Source: Microbacterium oxydans (GTDB taxonomy: Bacteria > Actinomycetota > Actinomycetes > Actinomycetales > Microbacteriaceae). From it: 64,000 nucleotides of DNA. The position numbers and the translations under genes were made by a program. The stretch covers positions 372,001 through 436,000 of the forward strand of contig NZ_JYIW01000026.1 of assembly GCF_000956525.1 (NCBI RefSeq), in the 5' to 3' direction. Below are positions 1 through 8,138 of this stretch, one piece after another. Position 1 is the first letter of the stretch. The number at the start of each line of letters is the position of its first letter. Under the pieces are notes generated by a model, which was not told the DNA's origin, searched no databases, and saw only the letters and a list, made by a program, of their open reading frames with translations.

Positions 1-588
1 GGCGCCCGCCTGGCCGAGGCGCTTGACGAGGCCGTACTGGTCGACGACGCGCCCACTGTGATCCGGTTCCCGAAGGGCGAGGTCGCAGCGGATCTGCCGG
101 CCGTCGAACGGCTGCACGACGGCGTCGATGTGCTCGAGCGCGGTGAATCGGAGGACGTGCTGCTCGTGGCCATCGGTCCGTTCGCGACGCTGGCGATGGA
201 TGTCGCCTCCCGTCTGCGGGCACAGGGGATCGGCGCCACCGTGATCGACCCGCGCTGGGCGATCCCGGTGCAGCCCTCGGTCGTGGCACTCGCGGCACGC
301 CACCGTCTCGTGATCACCCTGGAGGACGGCATCCGCGTGGGCGGTATCGGCACGCGTGTCCGTCAGGTGCTCCGCGAGTCGGGCATCGACACGGCGGTCG
401 ACGAGCTCGGTCTTCCCGACGAGTTCATCGACCACGCGTCACGCGACGAGATCCTCGCGGACGCCGGATTGACCGCGTCGAAGATCGCGCAGGACGTCGT
501 GTCCCAGGTGCTCGGTACCCGCATCCCGATCGCCCGCAACGCGGGCGAGACCGGCACGATCGACCTGCCGCTGCGCGAACGGCACTGA
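1..588 (+). CDS. dxs: 1-deoxy-D-xylulose-5-phosphate synthase, C-terminal part (5' end outside window)
   Basis: The reading frame is open from base 1 to a TGA at 586-588, giving about 195 codons. They match the C-terminal transketolase domain of DXS, the thiamine-diphosphate enzyme that condenses pyruvate and glyceraldehyde 3-phosphate in the first step of the MEP isoprenoid pathway. Recognisable segments are VIRFPKGE, the DPRWAIPV motif, VITLEDGIRVGG and the terminal LGLPDEFIDHASRDEIL block. The thiamine-binding and pyrimidine domains lie upstream of the window. The gene faces a minus-strand membrane protein gene 8 bases beyond its stop. Identity is clear; the start is not visible. Confidence 0.95.
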   Translation, partial: GARLAEALDEAVLVDDAPTVIRFPKGEVAADLPAVERLHDGVDVLERGESEDVLLVAIGPFATLAMDVASRLRAQGIGATVIDPRWAIPVQPSVVALAARHRLVITLEDGIRVGGIGTRVRQVLRESGIDTAVDELGLPDEFIDHASRDEILADAGLTASKIAQDVVSQVLGTRIPIARNAGETGTIDLPLRERH

Positions 589-596
589 GTCGGAGC

Positions 597-1109
597 TCAG
601 GCGGAACGCTCGGCGCGAGAACGTGCGAACGTCCACGCCCAGCCGCCAGCGACCGAGACGATGCACACCGCGACGATCGCGAGGGCGAGCGGTGCGCCCA
701 CGGCAGGGCTCGTCGATCGGCTGAGTACCTGCGTGACTGCGATCACCGCTGCGCCCACGCCGCCTCCCAACCCGGCGTATGCGGCCAGGTGCCTGGCGAC
801 GGAGTCGGTCCGCAGGAGGAGACGGCTGATGCCCCACGCGATCGGAGCGCCGAGGAGCATCGCGATGAGCGAGATCGCGCCGCCGATCGGCACGCCGTAG
901 AAGAGCATGAGAAAAGCGAGCGCGAACGGGGAACCGTACGACCCGTCGACCTGCACCAGCCCGACGATGACGAGGGCAGCGGTCAGCGAGAGCATGAAGA
1001 TGCCCCATGCAGCCCACGCGCCGCGCCAGAAGTCGCGCCTGGTGAAGTCCATCCGCAGACGCGCGGCGTCGCTGGGCGAGGCCAGCAGCACGTCTGGAGT
1101 CGCGCTCAC
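597..1109 (-). CDS. Four-helix integral membrane protein, unknown function
   Basis: The 170-residue product has a short polar N-terminus followed by four hydrophobic stretches at roughly residues 32-52, 62-88, 107-128 and 138-160, so it is probably an inner-membrane protein. No catalytic or transport motif was recognised. The GTG start at 1109 overlaps the stop of the upstream TetR regulator by four bases (GTGA), so the two are almost certainly cotranscribed and translationally coupled. The obvious inference is that the regulator controls this gene and itself, as in many TetR/transporter or TetR/permease pairs, but four helices are too few for a standard MFS pump. The substrate is unknown. 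Confidence 0.75.
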   Translation of the reverse strand: MSATPDVLLASPSDAARLRMDFTRRDFWRGAWAAWGIFMLSLTAALVIVGLVQVDGSYGSPFALAFLMLFYGVPIGGAISLIAMLLGAPIAWGISRLLLRTDSVARHLAAYAGLGGGVGAAVIAVTQVLSRSTSPAVGAPLALAIVAVCIVSVAGGWAWTFARSRAERSA

Positions 1110-1780
1110 GACCGCACCTCGGCGATGAGGCGGAGGAGTTCACGCGTGCTCGTATGGACCCCCGGCACCCGGACGAAGGGGAGCGCGATCGTGAGCAGCC
1201 GCAGACCGGCATCCATCAGGCGCGTCGTCTTCTCCTGGTCTGGTGAGCCGTCATAGGTCCACCGCAGGACGAGAGCGAGGTAGGTGACGAACAGGGCGTC
1301 GGGGAGCAGGGCGGCGATGTCGGCGGGCAGCCGATGCTGCGCGCCGTCAACGGCCTCGCGGAAGAGCGCGACGGTCATGTCGCGCGCCGTGTCGGAGTCG
1401 GCGGACATCGGGTTGATGGGGGAGTCCGGGGCGATCATGGCGCTGAGGAACCCGGGGGCGCTGCGCTGATACGGACCGAGGGTGTCGAGCCCTGTCTCGA
1501 AGACCACCCTGAGGCGATCGACGAGGCCGCGTTGTGCGGCCAGCGGTGCACGAGCTGCCTCTGCGTGTTCGCGCTGCACGCGCACATACAGATCCTGGAC
1601 GAGATGGTTCTTCGACGGGAAGTAGTAGTAGGCGTTTCCGGATGAGACGCCTGCCCTCTCGGCGATCAGGCGCATGGTGGTGTCGGCGTAGCCGCGTTCG
1701 ATGAAGGATTCGATCGCGGCCTCGCTGATCCTGGCTCGGGTGCGCTCGCTTTTGGACGCCGGAGGCTCGGTTTCGAACAT
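1106..1780 (-). CDS. TetR-family transcriptional regulator
   Basis: The 224-residue product has an N-terminal TetR helix-turn-helix: the segment TTMRLIAERAGVSSGNAYYY, at about residues 34-53, is typical, followed by FPSKNHLVQDLY. The rest is a variable ligand-binding helical domain. I chose the ATG at 1780 rather than the longer upstream frame because the family alignment begins here, and because the start codon lies inside an 18-bp near-palindrome, a probable self-operator. The gene is coupled by a four-base overlap to the downstream membrane protein. Upstream on the same strand, 64 bases away, is glpD. The effector is unknown; fatty acid or drug ligands would be typical of the family. Confidence 0.88.
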   Translation of the reverse strand: MFETEPPASKSERTRARISEAAIESFIERGYADTTMRLIAERAGVSSGNAYYYFPSKNHLVQDLYVRVQREHAEAARAPLAAQRGLVDRLRVVFETGLDTLGPYQRSAPGFLSAMIAPDSPINPMSADSDTARDMTVALFREAVDGAQHRLPADIAALLPDALFVTYLALVLRWTYDGSPDQEKTTRLMDAGLRLLTIALPFVRVPGVHTSTRELLRLIAEVRS

Positions 1781-1788
1781 GTTCAAAA
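1771..1788. promoter_or_regulatory. Near-palindromic operator over the tetR start codon
   Basis: The sequence TTTCGAACATGTTCAAAA contains the perfect 10-bp palindrome GAACATGTTC (1775-1784). It extends to 18 bp with a single mismatched pair. It covers the ATG of the TetR gene at 1780. Position and symmetry suggest autoregulation by that TetR protein, probably of a leaderless or short-leader transcript. This is inferred from sequence only. Confidence 0.55.
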
Positions 1789-1844
1789 CACTACACGCCA
1801 AGATGCCCCCAGCGGCGTCGCGGCAGGTTCCCCAGCCCGTCGCT

Positions 1845-3287
1845 TCACTCGAGGGCGGCGAGGGCCTGTGCGACGATCGTCTCGACGCCTTGGCGCGCCC
1901 GCTCTCTGTCGGACTCGACCAGTCCGATGCGGGTGCGTCGATCGAGGACGTCATCGACGGTCATGGCGCCCTCTGTCCGAACGGCGAACTCGATCTGCGC
2001 CGACGATATCCCGGTGTCAGCGTGGACGTCGGCCGGGTACACGTCGCCAACGAGGGTGAGTGTCGCCGTACGACTCGGCGGTGCAGTCAGCCCACGCACC
2101 CTGACCGCCAGGTCGACGGCATCCTCGGCCATTCGGCGATAGGTCGTCAGCTTGCCGCCGAGCACCGTGACGAATCCGGCATCCGCTGTCGTCACCAGAT
2201 GGCGACGAGACACGTCGGCCGACGATGCCGAACCGGTGTCGACCAGCGGCCGCAGCCCCGCGAAGGCGCCGCGTACCTGTTCGCGCCGCACCGGCACCTC
2301 GACCACGCGGTTGAGACTGGCCAGCAGGAACGCGATCTCCGACTCCGAGGGCTCGGCGACGTCGGGGATCGCGCCCGGCACGTCTTCGTCGGTCAGTCCG
2401 ACGATCACCCTGCCCGACTGCTGCGGAAGCGCGAACACGTAGCGACTGATGGAGCCCTCATGCGGGATCGTCAGCGCAGCGGTGGGGCTCCCGAGGTCTC
2501 GTGCGTCGAGCACGATGTGCGTACCGCGGCTGGGACGCACCGTGATCGAAGCATCGAGTCCGCCTGCCCAGACGCCGGTGGCGTTCACCACGCTGCGTGC
2601 GCGAAGCTCGAAGCGCTCACCGGTGAGGGCCTCCTCGACGCTCGCGCCATCACCGCGGAGCTCGCGAGCTCGCACTCTGGTGAGGATCCGGGCACCCAGC
2701 CCGGCAGCCGTTCGGGCGACGGTCAGGACCAGCTTCGCGTCATCTGCCAGCTGGCCGTCGTACGAGAGCATGCCGCCGCGCAGCCTGTGCGGGTTCAGTG
2801 CCGGCGCCAATCGCAGCGCAGTGCGGGTGGAAACCGCCCTGGGTGCCGGAAGCACTGCGCGAGGCGTCCTGGCGTGCATCCGCAACGCATCGCCCATGGT
2901 CATCCCGAGTGCGCCCGCTGCCCGCTGCTGCAGCGTGACGCCTGGGCTGAAGGGCAGTAGCTGGCCCAGCGGGCGGATGAGATGCGGAGCGATCGTGGTC
3001 ATCAGCAGGTGGCGTTCATGGGCGCTTTCGCGCGCGGTGGCGATGTCGCCGGTTGCCAGATAGCGCAGGCCGCCGTGGACGAGCTTCGAGCTGAATCGGC
3101 TCGTACCGAAGGCGAGGTCGTGCGCCTCGATCAGGGTGACGCTGAGCCCGCGCGCGGCAGCATCGAGGGCGACGCCCACGCCGGTGATGCCACCGCCGAC
3201 GACGAGGACGTCTGCGACGTCGTCCGCCGCCAGCCGGAGCTCCCGGCGCCGACGCTCGGCGTTGAGGTCGGTGGAAGCGCTCGTCAT
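1845..3287 (-). CDS. glpD: Glycerol-3-phosphate dehydrogenase, FAD-dependent (GlpD type)
   Basis: The 480-residue flavoprotein should oxidise sn-glycerol 3-phosphate to dihydroxyacetone phosphate and pass electrons to the quinone pool at the membrane. The N-terminal Rossmann motif VLVVGGGITGVGVALDAAAR is followed by the GlpD hallmarks FGTSRFSSKLVHGGLRYL and, further on, PSRGTHIVLD and GGKLTTYRRMAEDA. It is somewhat shorter than E. coli GlpD. The ATG at 3287 overlaps the stop of the upstream TetR gene (ATGA), so the two are coupled. Opposite them, across a 20-bp gap, lie an AGPS-like flavoprotein and a lipid kinase. DHAP made here could feed that pathway. Bacteria often carry several GlpD paralogues, so a lipid-specific role is plausible but unproven. 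Confidence 0.92.
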   Translation of the reverse strand: MTSASTDLNAERRRRELRLAADDVADVLVVGGGITGVGVALDAAARGLSVTLIEAHDLAFGTSRFSSKLVHGGLRYLATGDIATARESAHERHLLMTTIAPHLIRPLGQLLPFSPGVTLQQRAAGALGMTMGDALRMHARTPRAVLPAPRAVSTRTALRLAPALNPHRLRGGMLSYDGQLADDAKLVLTVARTAAGLGARILTRVRARELRGDGASVEEALTGERFELRARSVVNATGVWAGGLDASITVRPSRGTHIVLDARDLGSPTAALTIPHEGSISRYVFALPQQSGRVIVGLTDEDVPGAIPDVAEPSESEIAFLLASLNRVVEVPVRREQVRGAFAGLRPLVDTGSASSADVSRRHLVTTADAGFVTVLGGKLTTYRRMAEDAVDLAVRVRGLTAPPSRTATLTLVGDVYPADVHADTGISSAQIEFAVRTEGAMTVDDVLDRRTRIGLVESDRERARQGVETIVAQALAALE

Positions 3288-3880
3288 GGTCGAAGGTGCC
3301 CGTCGAGAGCGGCGCGGAGCTCGCGCTCCCATGTCTGCTCGTCGATGAGATCGGCGACGGTGCCGTGCGACAGCACTGCGGACTGTGCGATCAGGAGCAG
3401 CATCACCGAGATCTCCGAGGGTTCGCCCTGTCGCACCGAGCCGTCGCGCTGCGCTGCCCCGATCGCGGCCGTGAGCCACTGCAGGATCATCCGTTGGCTG
3501 GAGCCGACGCGCTGCAGGGTGTATCGGGTGAAGGACTCGGGCTCGGCGTCGAGCAGCTCCCCGTACACGGCATCCGTGCGGAACAGCTCGATGAAGCGGA
3601 GGATGTCATCGACGAGCAGGGTCCGCGTCACGGCGGGCGCAGGGAAGCCGTCGAGGATCACGGTGATGCGACGGAGGAGCGCTGCGCGGACCACATCGTC
3701 GGCGTCGTTCCAGCTGCGGTAGATCGTCGGACGACTGAGCTCGGATCGGCGGGCGAGCTCGGCGATCGTGACGCCGCTCATCCCTCGACGCCGGATCAGG
3801 TCGTCAGCCGCATCGAGCACACGCGTCTGGGTTGCGTCCCAGGTCGGAGCGGCGAGGAGGATTGCTTGACGTTCTTCCAT
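3284..3880 (-). CDS. TetR-family regulator divergent from the AGPS-like gene
   Basis: The 198-residue product has a TetR DNA-binding domain. Its helix-turn-helix, at about residues 36-56, reads SGVTIAELARRSELSRPTIY, and a variable helical domain follows. The ATG start at 3880 is only 20 bp from the start of the divergent flavoprotein gene, and that gap holds an inverted repeat. Downstream it overlaps glpD by four bases. The expected role is control of both the glpD arm and the flavoprotein/kinase/oxidoreductase arm. In M. tuberculosis a TetR gene (Rv2250c, from memory) sits in the same place between glpD1 and a flavoprotein gene. The ligand is unknown; an acyl-CoA or lipid intermediate is a guess. 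Confidence 0.88.
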   Translation of the reverse strand: MEERQAILLAAPTWDATQTRVLDAADDLIRRRGMSGVTIAELARRSELSRPTIYRSWNDADDVVRAALLRRITVILDGFPAPAVTRTLLVDDILRFIELFRTDAVYGELLDAEPESFTRYTLQRVGSSQRMILQWLTAAIGAAQRDGSVRQGEPSEISVMLLLIAQSAVLSHGTVADLIDEQTWERELRAALDGHLRP

Positions 3881-3885
3881 GATCT

Positions 3886-3898
3886 GTCACACTGTAAC
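3886..3898. promoter_or_regulatory. Inverted repeat (candidate TetR operator) in a 20-bp divergent gap
   Basis: GTCACA-C-TGTAAC is an inverted repeat with five of six pairs matching around a central C. It fills most of the space between the ATG at 3880 (minus) and the ATG at 3901 (plus). A bound repressor would cover the translation starts of both arms. With only 20 bp available, there is no room for separate leaders, so at least one transcript is probably leaderless or starts inside the opposite gene. Confidence 0.5.
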
Positions 3899-3900
3899 GC

Positions 3901-5535
3901 ATGGATCACGAGAACGGCACGGTCGATGCTGACCGGCTGATGCGCTGGAACGGTTGGGGCGACCCTGCGAAGGCGAAGGATCTGCCGCTGGCCGTGCGCA
4001 CACTGCTGCCGCTCCTGCTCGGCAGGATCCGCAAGCCTGCCGCCCCGGTCGAGCTCGTCGACGTACGGATCGCCGAGACCGCGCTCGACGCGGACGACAT
4101 CGCCACCCTCGCAGTGATCGTGGGAACCGAGCACGTCGACGGCTCGGCACAGGCCAGGATCCGGCATGCCGGGGGGCGGTCGACCCCCGACCTCCTGCGA
4201 CGGCGGGCGACGGAGCAGCGGGTGCCGGATGCCGTGGTGCGCCCGGCGACACACGATGAGGTGCGCGACGTGCTCGCCGTCGCTGCGACGCGGGGTATCG
4301 CGGTGATCCCCTTCGGCGGGGGCACCAGCGTGGTCGGCGCGCTCGACCCAGAACGCGGCGCCCATCACGCGGTCGTCAGCTTGGATCTGCGTCGGCTGTC
4401 CGGCCTCATCCGCCTCGACGAGCTGAGCGGACAGGCCACGCTCGCAGCCGGCACCACAGGACCCGATGCCGAGGCGCTGCTGCTCGCGCACGGACTCGAG
4501 CTCGGACACTACCCGCAGAGCTTCCGATACGCCACGATCGGCGGGTTCGCCGCTGCGCGCTCGTCCGGGCAGAACTCGGCTGGGTACGGTCGATTCGACG
4601 CCATGGTCACCGGCATCCGCGTCGCCACCCCGACCGGAGATCTCGACCTCGGTCGCGCGCCCGGTTCGGCGGCCGGCCCCGATCTCATCCGGGTGTTCCT
4701 CGGTTCCGAGGGGATCTTCGGCGTCATCACCGAGGTCACGGTGCGCGTGCATGCGGTGTCGCGTGATCGCGTGCTCGAGTCCTGGTCGTTCCCCGACTTC
4801 GCGTCTGGCGCCGAAGGGCTCAGGAGGGTCAGCCAGCACGGCGGGGGAGCGACCGTCATCCGCCTGTCCGATGAGGCCGAGACGGCCGTGAGCCTGGCGC
4901 AGGTGGGCCGTATCGGCAGGGCGTTGGCGAAGGGCGCGAGTGTCGTCACCGTGTATGAGGGAGACGATGTGCCCGATCGTCGCGAGCGTGTCTCAGCGCT
5001 GCTGCGTGAGGCGGGCGGCACATCCTCTGGCGAAGGCGCATCCGAGGACTGGCTCGCGGGCAGGTTCGACGGGCCGTACCTCCGCGACTCGCTGCTCGAT
5101 GCCGGTGTCTTCTGCGAGACCCTCGAGACCGCCACGACCTGGTCGAACCTGTCGCACCTGCGAGCCGCGGTCACCGGCGCGCTGCGAGAGGGATTCGACT
5201 CGGCTGGGGCACGTTCATATGTGATGTGCCACGTCTCTCACGTGTACCCGACAGGCGCCTCGCTGTACTTCACGGTGTTGGCCGGGCTGCGCGGCGATCC
5301 GCTCGAGCTGTGGGCGGAGGTCAAGGCGCGCACCAACGATGCCATCATCGGCGCAGGTGGCACGATCAGCCATCACCACGCGGTCGGGCGCGATCACGCA
5401 CCGTGGCTCGCCGAGGAGATCGGCGAGACCGGTATCCGCATCCTCGCTGCGATCAAGCGAGAACTCGACCCACATGCCATCATGAACCCGGGTGCCGTGA
5501 TCCCGGCGGCTCCGGTCTCGGGCGAAAGGCGCTGA
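3901..5535 (+). CDS. FAD-binding oxidase, alkylglycerone-phosphate synthase (AGPS)-like
   Basis: The 544-residue protein has a PCMH-type FAD-binding domain at about residues 118-290, with the loop PFGGGTSVVGAL and the segment QNSAGYGRFDAMV. The C-terminal cap carries MCHVSHVYPTGASLYFT and the triple-His loop ISHHHAVGRDHAPWL. This His loop and the preceding Tyr segment are hallmarks of AGPS, which swaps the acyl group of acyl-DHAP for a fatty alcohol to make an ether bond. The N-terminal MRWNGWGDP motif also fits. It starts 20 bp from a divergent TetR gene and is followed two bases later by a lipid kinase. True ether-lipid synthesis is an inference; some bacterial relatives are only called flavoproteins. 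Confidence 0.85.
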   Translation: MDHENGTVDADRLMRWNGWGDPAKAKDLPLAVRTLLPLLLGRIRKPAAPVELVDVRIAETALDADDIATLAVIVGTEHVDGSAQARIRHAGGRSTPDLLRRRATEQRVPDAVVRPATHDEVRDVLAVAATRGIAVIPFGGGTSVVGALDPERGAHHAVVSLDLRRLSGLIRLDELSGQATLAAGTTGPDAEALLLAHGLELGHYPQSFRYATIGGFAAARSSGQNSAGYGRFDAMVTGIRVATPTGDLDLGRAPGSAAGPDLIRVFLGSEGIFGVITEVTVRVHAVSRDRVLESWSFPDFASGAEGLRRVSQHGGGATVIRLSDEAETAVSLAQVGRIGRALAKGASVVTVYEGDDVPDRRERVSALLREAGGTSSGEGASEDWLAGRFDGPYLRDSLLDAGVFCETLETATTWSNLSHLRAAVTGALREGFDSAGARSYVMCHVSHVYPTGASLYFTVLAGLRGDPLELWAEVKARTNDAIIGAGGTISHHHAVGRDHAPWLAEEIGETGIRILAAIKRELDPHAIMNPGAVIPAAPVSGERR

Positions 5536-5536
5536 C

Positions 5537-6436
5537 GTGGGCGAGCACATCGCGGTGCTGGCGAATCCGCACGCAGGCAAGGGCCGCGGCGCGCATGCTG
5601 CTGCCGCGGCCGTCGAGGGGCTGCGCGCCGCGGGGGTCGACGTGCGCGCGTACGCGGGTGAATCTCCGGAAGACACCGCACGCCTCGCTATGCAGGCTCT
5701 CAGCGAGGAGCCGGCGGCGCTCGTCGTCGTGGGTGGCGACGGGACGCTCTCCGGCATCCTGGAACTCCTGATCCGCAACACGGTGCCGGTCGCACTCGTC
5801 GCCGCCGGCACGGGCAACGACCTCGCCCGTGCGCTCGATCTGCCGCGCGACGATCCGGGCGCGGCTGCGCTGCTCGCGGTCCGGGGCACCCCGCGGTCGA
5901 TCGACGTCGGCGAGGTGCGCAGCGACATCGGTACCCGCCTCTTCCTGACTGTCGCGGCCCTCGGGTTCGATGCCAAGGTGAGCGATCGGACCAATCGGCT
6001 GCGCTGGCCGCGCGGCGTGCTGCGGTACTACCTCGCGTTGCTGATCGAACTCGCTCGACTGCGACCGATGGCCTTTCGTCTGTCGGTCGACGAGGAGTCG
6101 CCGTGGGATGCGCCGGGCACGCTGATCGCGGTGGGCAACACCGCGAGCTACGGTGGCGGCATGCCGGTCTGCGTCGGAGCCGAAGCAGATGACGGGCTGC
6201 TGGACGTCGTGCACGTGCGACCGATCGGACGGCTGCGCCTGATCCTGCTGTTCCCCTCGCTGCTGCGTGCTCGCCACCTCGAGCGTCGCGAGGTCGCCCA
6301 TCGCCGCGCCCGCAGCGTGACGGTCTCCGCCCCCGGGCTCGTCGTCTACGCCGACGGCGAGCTGGTGGGCGCGGGAACGGCAACGATCAGCCTGCGCCCC
6401 GCTGCCATCACCGTGCTCGTGCCGAGTGAGGCCTGA
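5537..6436 (+). CDS. Diacylglycerol kinase-like lipid kinase (DAGK catalytic family)
   Basis: The 299-residue product starts at GTG 5537, one base after the flavoprotein stop. It begins IAVLANPHAGKGRG, then carries the nucleotide-binding VVVGGDGTLSGILE loop at about residues 67-80 and AAGTGNDLARALDLP at about 93-107, all diagnostic of the DagK/YegS/sphingosine kinase family. It should phosphorylate a lipid hydroxyl such as diacylglycerol. In M. tuberculosis the equivalent position is filled by the lipid kinase Rv2252 (from memory). In this operon it may act on diacyl- or alkyl-acylglycerol. The substrate cannot be read from sequence. Tight spacing shows one operon with its neighbours. Confidence 0.9.
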   Translation: MGEHIAVLANPHAGKGRGAHAAAAAVEGLRAAGVDVRAYAGESPEDTARLAMQALSEEPAALVVVGGDGTLSGILELLIRNTVPVALVAAGTGNDLARALDLPRDDPGAAALLAVRGTPRSIDVGEVRSDIGTRLFLTVAALGFDAKVSDRTNRLRWPRGVLRYYLALLIELARLRPMAFRLSVDEESPWDAPGTLIAVGNTASYGGGMPVCVGAEADDGLLDVVHVRPIGRLRLILLFPSLLRARHLERREVAHRRARSVTVSAPGLVVYADGELVGAGTATISLRPAAITVLVPSEA

Positions 6437-6437
6437 G

Positions 6438-8075
6438 ATGGGCTTCGATGAGGACGTCGTGATCATCGGATCCGGGTTCGGGGGCTCGGTCGCCGCGCTC
6501 AGGCTCACCGAGAAGGGCTACCGCGTCAGGGTCTTCGAGGCCGGACGGCGCTTCGCCGACGCGGACTTCGCGAAGACGAGCTGGAACCTGCGCCGCTACC
6601 TCTGGGCTCCGGCGCTCGGATGCTTCGGCGTGCAACGCATTCACCGGCTGCCGCACGTCATGATCCTGGCGGGCGCCGGGGTCGGCGGCGGATCGCTCAA
6701 CTACGCGAACACGCTGTACCAGCCCGGAACTGCGTTCTTCGAGGATCCGCAGTGGCATGGTCTCGCGGACTGGGAGCGCGAGCTCACCCCGCACTATGCC
6801 ACAGCCAAGCGCATGCTCGGCGTCGTCGAGCACTACCCGCACACCGGGCCGGTCGAGCGGATCATGGCCGGCGCAGCATCCGATCTCGGCGTCGGGGGGA
6901 CGTTCCGACACGCGCCGGTCGGGGTCTGGTTCGGCAAACCGGGGGAGCGCGTCGCTGATCCCTTCTTCGGCGGTGATGGCCCTGATCGCACGGGGTGCAC
7001 GCTGTGCGGCAACTGCATGGTCGGATGCCGCGTGGGGGCGAAGAACACCCTGATGAAGAACTACCTCGCCCTCGCGGAGCGTCGGGGCGCTGTGATCGAG
7101 GCGTTGCGCACGGTCGTCGACATCCATGAGCTCCCCGGCGGAGGCTATGCGGTTACGACCGAGCGCAGCGGAGCCTGGTTCGCTCGCGCCCGCCGCACAG
7201 TGACGGCCGGGCAGGTCGTGCTCGCTGCGGGCACGTGGGGGACGCAGCAACTGCTGCATCGCATGAAGCACGATGGACGCCTGCCGCGCATCTCCGACGC
7301 CGTCGGCCGCCTCACGCGCACGAACTCCGAGGCGCTCGACGGCGCAGTGGCGACGCGGGTGCCTGCGTCGCTGCAGCTGGCGCGAGGGGTCGCGATCACG
7401 ACCTCGTTCCACATCGACGAGCGGACGCATGTCGAGAACGTGCGGTACGGTCCAGGGTCGAACCTCATGGGAGCGCTGGCCTCGGTCGTGGTGCCGGGGG
7501 AACGTCCGCTGTGGCGGCGCCTCGGAAGTGTGCTGGCACAGGTGCTCCGGGCGCCGGTGCGACAGCTCCGGCTCGGGTCGCTGCATCGCTGGAGCGAACG
7601 CGGGATCATCGCACTCGTCATGCAGACCGCCGACAATTCGCTCACGCTGTCGCTGCGTCGCAGGTTCGGGCGCCTCGTCATGACGAGCGAGCAGGGGCAC
7701 GGCGAGCCGAACCCGAGTCACCTGCCACAGGCACATCGGGCCGCACGGGCGATCGCGGCGCGGGTCGCGGCCGAGGGCGGCGTGTCCGCGGAGGCGCGCG
7801 GGTCCTGGCCGGAGGTCTTCGGCGTGCCGCTCACGGCGCACTTCCTCGGTGGAGCCGTGATCTCGGCATCGCCGGCGGAGGGCGTGATCGACGCGTACCA
7901 CCGGGTGTGGGGACACCCCGGCGTGCACGTGGTCGACGGTTCCGCGGTTCCGGCGAACCCCGGCGTGAACCCCTCGCTCACGATCACCGCGCTCGCGGAG
8001 CGGGCGCTCTCGTACTGGCCCGAGGCCGACGGGGTGGACGAGCGACCAGCGCAGTCGGATCCGCGCCGAAGCTGA
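6438..8075 (+). CDS. GMC-family FAD oxidoreductase with a four-cysteine motif
   Basis: The 545-residue flavoprotein starts at ATG 6438, one base after the kinase stop. It has an N-terminal Rossmann fold (VVIIGSGFGGSVAALRL, about residues 7-23) and a C-terminal GMC segment (VVDGSAVPANPGVNPSLTIT). It belongs with cholesterol-oxidase/ChoD-like GMC enzymes, which oxidise alcohols. Cys187, Cys190, Cys193 and Cys197 form C-X2-C-X2-C-X3-C followed by GAKNT. This spacing resembles a ferredoxin [4Fe-4S] site and is seen in other ChoD-like proteins. Its place at the end of the lipid operon suggests a lipid-derived alcohol as substrate, perhaps a fatty alcohol or glycerol ether. That is inference. Confidence 0.85.
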   Translation: MGFDEDVVIIGSGFGGSVAALRLTEKGYRVRVFEAGRRFADADFAKTSWNLRRYLWAPALGCFGVQRIHRLPHVMILAGAGVGGGSLNYANTLYQPGTAFFEDPQWHGLADWERELTPHYATAKRMLGVVEHYPHTGPVERIMAGAASDLGVGGTFRHAPVGVWFGKPGERVADPFFGGDGPDRTGCTLCGNCMVGCRVGAKNTLMKNYLALAERRGAVIEALRTVVDIHELPGGGYAVTTERSGAWFARARRTVTAGQVVLAAGTWGTQQLLHRMKHDGRLPRISDAVGRLTRTNSEALDGAVATRVPASLQLARGVAITTSFHIDERTHVENVRYGPGSNLMGALASVVVPGERPLWRRLGSVLAQVLRAPVRQLRLGSLHRWSERGIIALVMQTADNSLTLSLRRRFGRLVMTSEQGHGEPNPSHLPQAHRAARAIAARVAAEGGVSAEARGSWPEVFGVPLTAHFLGGAVISASPAEGVIDAYHRVWGHPGVHVVDGSAVPANPGVNPSLTITALAERALSYWPEADGVDERPAQSDPRRS

Positions 8076-8108
8076 CGTGCGAGCTCGCGCACCGCGCACA
8101 GGAACGAC

Positions 8109-8138
8109 GAAGGGGCCGCGCCGAAGCGCGACCCCTTC
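8109..8138. terminator. Bidirectional terminator between convergent operons
   Basis: Inverted repeat GAAGGGG (8109-8115) and CCCCTTC (8132-8138), with additional GCGC pairing inside, lies between the stop of the GMC oxidoreductase and the stop of the minus-strand fadB-like gene. No long T tract follows, as is common in high-G+C actinobacteria. Confidence 0.65.
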
